This document shows, in pieces, positions 60,238 to 64,000 of a stretch of 64,000 bases of DNA. Position 1 is the first letter of the stretch; every line of letters begins with the position of its first letter. The stretch lies in contig JAOWCC010000577.1 of assembly GCA_030867875.1 (NCBI GenBank), positions 75,635,012 through 75,699,011 on the forward strand, written 5' to 3'. The translations under genes were made by a program, and so were the position numbers. The notes under the pieces are model-generated. The model ran no database searches. It worked only from the letters and a program-made list of their open reading frames with translations, and had not been told where the DNA came from. This DNA comes from Actinernus sp. WN-2022 (lineage: Eukaryota > Cnidaria > Anthozoa > Actiniaria > Actinernidae).

Positions 60238-63200
60238 CTATAGATTAAATAAATATGTCTTAAGAAGAGACTTAAATTGCTTGACGGACTCAGCATTTCT
60301 GATGCTGTAAGGCAGAGCGTTCCAGAGCTTAGGCGCCGAGATTGAAAATGCGCGATCGTCATATGTGCAAGACATAGACCGAGGAACAACAAGTAAGCTC
60401 TTTGTAGATGAGCGCAAGTTACGTCGTGGGGCATATGGCATAAGAAGTTCACTTAAATAAGTTGGTACGCAACCATGTATAGCCTTATAAGTAAAAAGTA
60501 AAATTTTAAATAAAATGCGCTTAGTAATTGGCAACCAATGCAGAGCACGCAAAACAGGGGAAATATGATCCGTGCGCTTGACTCTAGTGACTAGCCTAGC
60601 AGCAGAATTTTGAATGCGCTGTAACTTATAGATGTCAGTAGTAGGTAGTCCGTATAACAAGCTATTGCAGTAGTCGAGCTTTGAAGTTATAAAAGCATGA
60701 ACTAGGCGCTCAGCACTAGGCTGGTCGAGATACTTCCTTACTCTACCAATATTACGAAGCGCTAGTGAAGCCGAACGACAGATACTATTAACCTGGCTAG
60801 ACATAGTAAGGTGATTGTCGAAAATGACGCCTAGATTTCGTGCCTCAGATGATATTGACACGGTGTGCTGACCAAAAGGGATACTAGGTATTGGTACTAA
60901 ACGAGAGAATTTAGATGTAAAATGTAAAACCTCAGTCTTAGTAGGATTACAGGTTAGCTTATTTACTAGAAAGAATGACTGAATATCATTAATGCAGTGG
61001 TTCAAGTTTGTGAGGGCAGTCTTCCTTAACAAGCTATTGCAGTAGTCGAGCTTTGAAGTTATAAAAGCATGAACTAGGCGCTCAGCACTAGGCTGGTCGA
61101 GATACTTCCTTACTCTACCAATATTACGAAGCGCTAGTGAAGCCGAACGACAGATACTATTAACCTGGCTAGACATAGTAAGGTGATTGTCGAAAATGAC
61201 GCCTAGATTTCGTGCATCAGATGATATTGACACGGTGTGCTGACCAAAAGGGATACTAGGTATTGGTACTAAACGAGAGAATTTAGATGTAAAATGTAAA
61301 ACCTCAGTCTTAGTAGGATTACAGGTTAGCTTATTTACTAGAAAGAATGACTGAATATCATTAATGCAGTGGTTCAAGTTTGTGAGGGCAGTCTTCCTTG
61401 ACATGGGGTTCATCGTTATATAGAGTTGTGAATCATCTGCGTACATTATACAATCCAAGCCGTGTGATTTAATGATATCTTGCAACGGGCCAAAGTACAG
61501 GATGAAAAGGAGGGGGCCTAAGACCGATCCTTGAGGAACCCCAGATGTGACATGTCGGGGTTTAGACTCTGTATCGCCAATCACCACCTTCTGCGTTCGT
61601 TCATTGAGGTAAGACTTAAACCAGCGAAAGACCGTTCCTGTAAAACCATACCGCACAGAGAGTCTTTCCAAGAGAATGTCATGATCTATTGTGTCAAAAG
61701 CAGCGGAGAGATCTAACAGAACCAACACTACTTCATTCTTTCCACCAACAGCACGCATGACATCATTGTGAACCCGGAGGAGCGTAGTTTCAGTACTGTG
61801 AAATTGTCTGTAGGCAGACTGGAGACTGGGGTACAGTTCATTTGCCATCAGATAATCACGTGATTGCCTCGTGGCAATGTGCTCCACTACTTTCGACAGG
61901 AATGACAGATTTGTTATTGGTCGAAAGTTCGGAAATTCTTCAGGATTTAGCGACATCTTCTTAATAGCAGGATGTAACCGGCCCTCCTTAAAGGCCACAG
62001 GAAAGACGCCGCTCTGTAGTGATGAGTTGACGATGCCCGTAATTATGGGTAATAGTTCATCGAGGCAGGCCTTCAATGTTTGTGAAGGAATAGGATCAGA
62101 TGGACACGACTTTGAAGGTGAGTCATTAATAATTTTCCGTATAGTGTTCATAGATACGACGCTAAATTCACTCCATGAAGTACCACAAGGAGGGCCAACC
62201 ATAACAGGCTTCTCAGATGTGTTGGTTGAGGTCAGGTTTCGTCGCAGTTTTGATATTTTTTCGACAAAAAAGGAGCTAAACTTTTCAACAAGTTCCTCGA
62301 CCGAGTCGTGGGTAGGAAGAGGTGGTACTGGTTTAACGTGAAACATTCCATCGATAAGACGATAAAGATCCTTCTGGTCAGTGCTTTCGATCTTACACTT
62401 GTAGTATTGAGTTTAATTTTTTTCCAGAAGAGTAGTATATCTGTGACATTGATCGCGGTAGATTTCTTTATGCACAACAAGACCAGAAGCCCGATAAGCC
62501 CTTTCGCAGCGGCGTTTCTCTCGCTTGGCCACGCGAAGTTCTTCGGTGTACCAGGGTGCGTGGGGGCGAAGGGTTATTGAACGTGACACCATAGGCGCGT
62601 GTCTATCCAAAATTTCAGACAATACATTATTATAGAGGTCCACAATCCGGCTAGTGTCCGTCAGGTCTGGATCACGTAACAGAGGAGAATTTAAGATGTC
62701 TGATCTAAAAACATCCAAGTCTATGTCCCGTAGCCGACGCTGCTTAAAATGTGATCTAGTTGCCTTTGGTCTAGCAAAAACAACCTGACACATAACAGCA
62801 CTGTGATCCGATGGTAAGTCCGATAATATAGTAAGCCCTGACAGTATACGATCACCTCGACGATCGATAATAAGGTCAAGAGTATGGCCTTTGCGATAAG
62901 TGGAACCGATAACATTTTGCTTCAACCCGGCCGACTCCAGCAGATCCTTGAAGGCGGTAGTAGAAGGATCATCGGCACACTCCATGTGGAAGTTAAAATC
63001 TCCAGCAAGCAGCAAATGTCCCGGTGTTAGTGCAACAGTTTCTAGAAGAGTAGAGAAGTCACTGAAGAACTGTGTTGGAGTCGCACGATTTTTCTTGGAA
63101 GGCGGAGGTCTATAAACAATTACTAGTCTGAGAGAAGAGCTTCCATAGCTAATATTGAGATCCATATATTCCATAGAGGAAAACATTTGACAGTCATTCT

Positions 63201-63760
63201 TTACTACGCTGAAACCCTTACGTAGGAGAACACCAACACCACCTCCAGCCCTGTTTACCCTAGGGATATGATGGAAGTCAAAATCTTTAAGAGTATTCAG
63301 TATTTCAGCGATTGTGTTGTTTTCGCGGTAATCACCAACCGTCCAAGTTTCTGTGAAAGCCAGAATATCCAGATGCTTCGAAATTACGAAATCACAGATA
63401 GAAGCAGACTTCTTATTCACAGAGTGAGCATTCCAAATTGCGAAATTTATCCGTTGTTGCCATGTAGGTTCTTCACGCTTGACATAGCATAAATTATTCA
63501 AATTTGCTCTGCAAGATGAATAACAGCGATTATCCATATTCATTGAACGAGCGACGAGAACAGGGATTCTATTAAAATTAGAACATGATTTAAGTCCAAC
63601 AGGAGTATTAGGAGTCTTGAATATCTTCGAATCCCTCAGATTATAGAGAAGACTTTCAGGGATATCGAAGTTTCCTCGTAGACCGAATAATCGTTGTCTT
63701 GAATAGCTAATTTTGTCGTTCACTGGAGAATTTAAAACCAAGTTGTTATCTGTGGTAGGA
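60238..63760 (-). pseudogene. ORF2: EEP endonuclease + reverse transcriptase, frameshifted and duplicated
   Basis: The endonuclease part contains FAIWNAHSVNKKSASI, LAFTETW, RAGGGVGVLLRKG, YRPPPS, LLAGDFNFHM and SDHSAV. One frameshift in an A-run near 62,415 separates it from the RT: FRPITNLSFLSK, DLSAAFDTIDH, GVPQGSVLGPLLF and MYADDSQLYI (catalytic Asp pair), then the LHWLPITKRI tail ending YLFNL. A 372-bp in-frame tandem duplication (60,655-61,398) repeats 124 residues after the palm. The reading frame to 63,903 includes flanking transposase sequence, so the true start is downstream of 63,760. Confidence 0.8.
60655..61398. repeat. 372-bp tandem duplication in the RT gene
   Basis: Units 60,655-61,026 and 61,027-61,398 differ at only one position that I can see (GCCTCAGATG against GCATCAGATG). 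372 bp is exactly 124 codons, so the frame stays open. Confidence 0.92.
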
Positions 63761-64000
63761 CATTCCTCCTTTCTCTCTGATAAGTTGGAACACTCTGTCT
63801 GAGTAGTGGATGGCACAATTGTCCAGTATGACGACTGAACGTCTTTCATTTTGTGCATAGGATCCAACATGTGGAATAACAAACTGCTCCATGGCAAACT
63901 CAAATTGGGCTTTATTGTAGGCTTCTACAATGGCATGAGAGGCTTTGACTCCATCCATTGCAATTGCAGCCGGTATGCTATACCTTGTACTCCTTGTGAA
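63761..64000 (-). pseudogene. Tc1/IS630-type transposase exon, runs off the window
   Basis: The minus-strand frame from the window edge reads TRSTRYSIPAAIAMDGVKAS, then QFVIPHVGSYAQNERRSVV and ILDNCAIHYSDRVFQLIREKGG. DNCAIH holds the second catalytic Asp of a DDE_3 transposase. Similarity ends near 63,760, where the retrotransposon begins. The exon with the last Glu lies at 59,313-59,436. Confidence 0.65.

Larger units (their letters stand above)
60078..63760 (-). mobile_element. L2/CR1-like non-LTR retrotransposon
   Basis: The minus-strand element has endonuclease and reverse transcriptase in one ORF2 and a (ATT)n tail at 60,078-60,105 on the 3' side, preceded by AATGCGCTTACACTTTATGG-type sequence (plus strand) just inside. 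The 5' edge is placed near 63,760, where homology to the neighbouring transposase ends. ORF1 is not seen, so it is probably 5' truncated. Confidence 0.75.

Overview
The window looks like repeat-dense nuclear DNA of a marine invertebrate, most plausibly a cnidarian such as a coral or anemone. This is inferred from AT-rich intergenic DNA, spliced genes, L2/CR1-like retrotransposons with (ATT)n tails, a tRNA-derived SINE and several Polinton/Maverick (adintovirus-like) elements. I cannot name the species. Almost every recognisable gene belongs to a mobile element; candidate cellular exons are few (36.8-37.5 kb, 55.1-56.6 kb).

Three co-oriented Polinton copies dominate. P1 (about 4.65-18.1 kb) holds the virion-gene half, with an internal inversion of about 4.65-13.39 kb that cuts the major capsid gene. 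P2 (21,045-34,776) is a bounded element with 556-bp terminal inverted repeats and a 5-bp target duplication CAAAT. It carries an F-box/ankyrin gene, a zinc-ribbon gene, an internally deleted PolB, an integrase, a pseudo-aspartyl-protease-like gene, small membrane proteins, a packaging ATPase, the capsid gene, a coiled-coil/membrane protein, a tail-anchored protein, a penton-like protein and a late-domain membrane protein. P3 (about 37.5-54.4 kb) has the same order from the PolB C-terminal half to a truncated late-domain gene, and is riddled with insertions.

Nested in the Polintons are two Academ-like (AcademX-type) DNA transposons. The one at 5,221-11,410 lies inside the P1 capsid gene (TSD ACA) and encodes a spliced fusion of DDE transposase, XPG/PIN-like nuclease and CXC domain. 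The one at 45,734-49,962 lies inside a P3 gene (TSD AAT) and has lost its transposase N-terminus. P3 also carries a decayed Crypton-like tyrosine recombinase in a divergent promoter and a 0.7-kb MITE in the penton-like gene. Between and beyond the Polintons are fold-back MITEs, palindromic minisatellites, L2/CR1 fragments (35.1-36.7 kb), an L2/CR1-like ORF2 (60.1-63.8 kb, minus strand) and an intron-containing Tc1/IS630-type transposase gene running off the right edge.

Most notable: in all three Polinton copies a glycine-rich membrane-hairpin protein starts with adjacent PTAP and YPxL motifs, the classic ESCRT-recruiting late domains of budding viruses. Together with at least five other small or anchored membrane proteins per copy, this suggests that this Polinton lineage had a membrane-associated, possibly budding, virion. 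All three capsid genes are broken, and both integrases are damaged at the catalytic core, so the copies look non-autonomous, although P2's near-identical TIRs suggest it moved recently.
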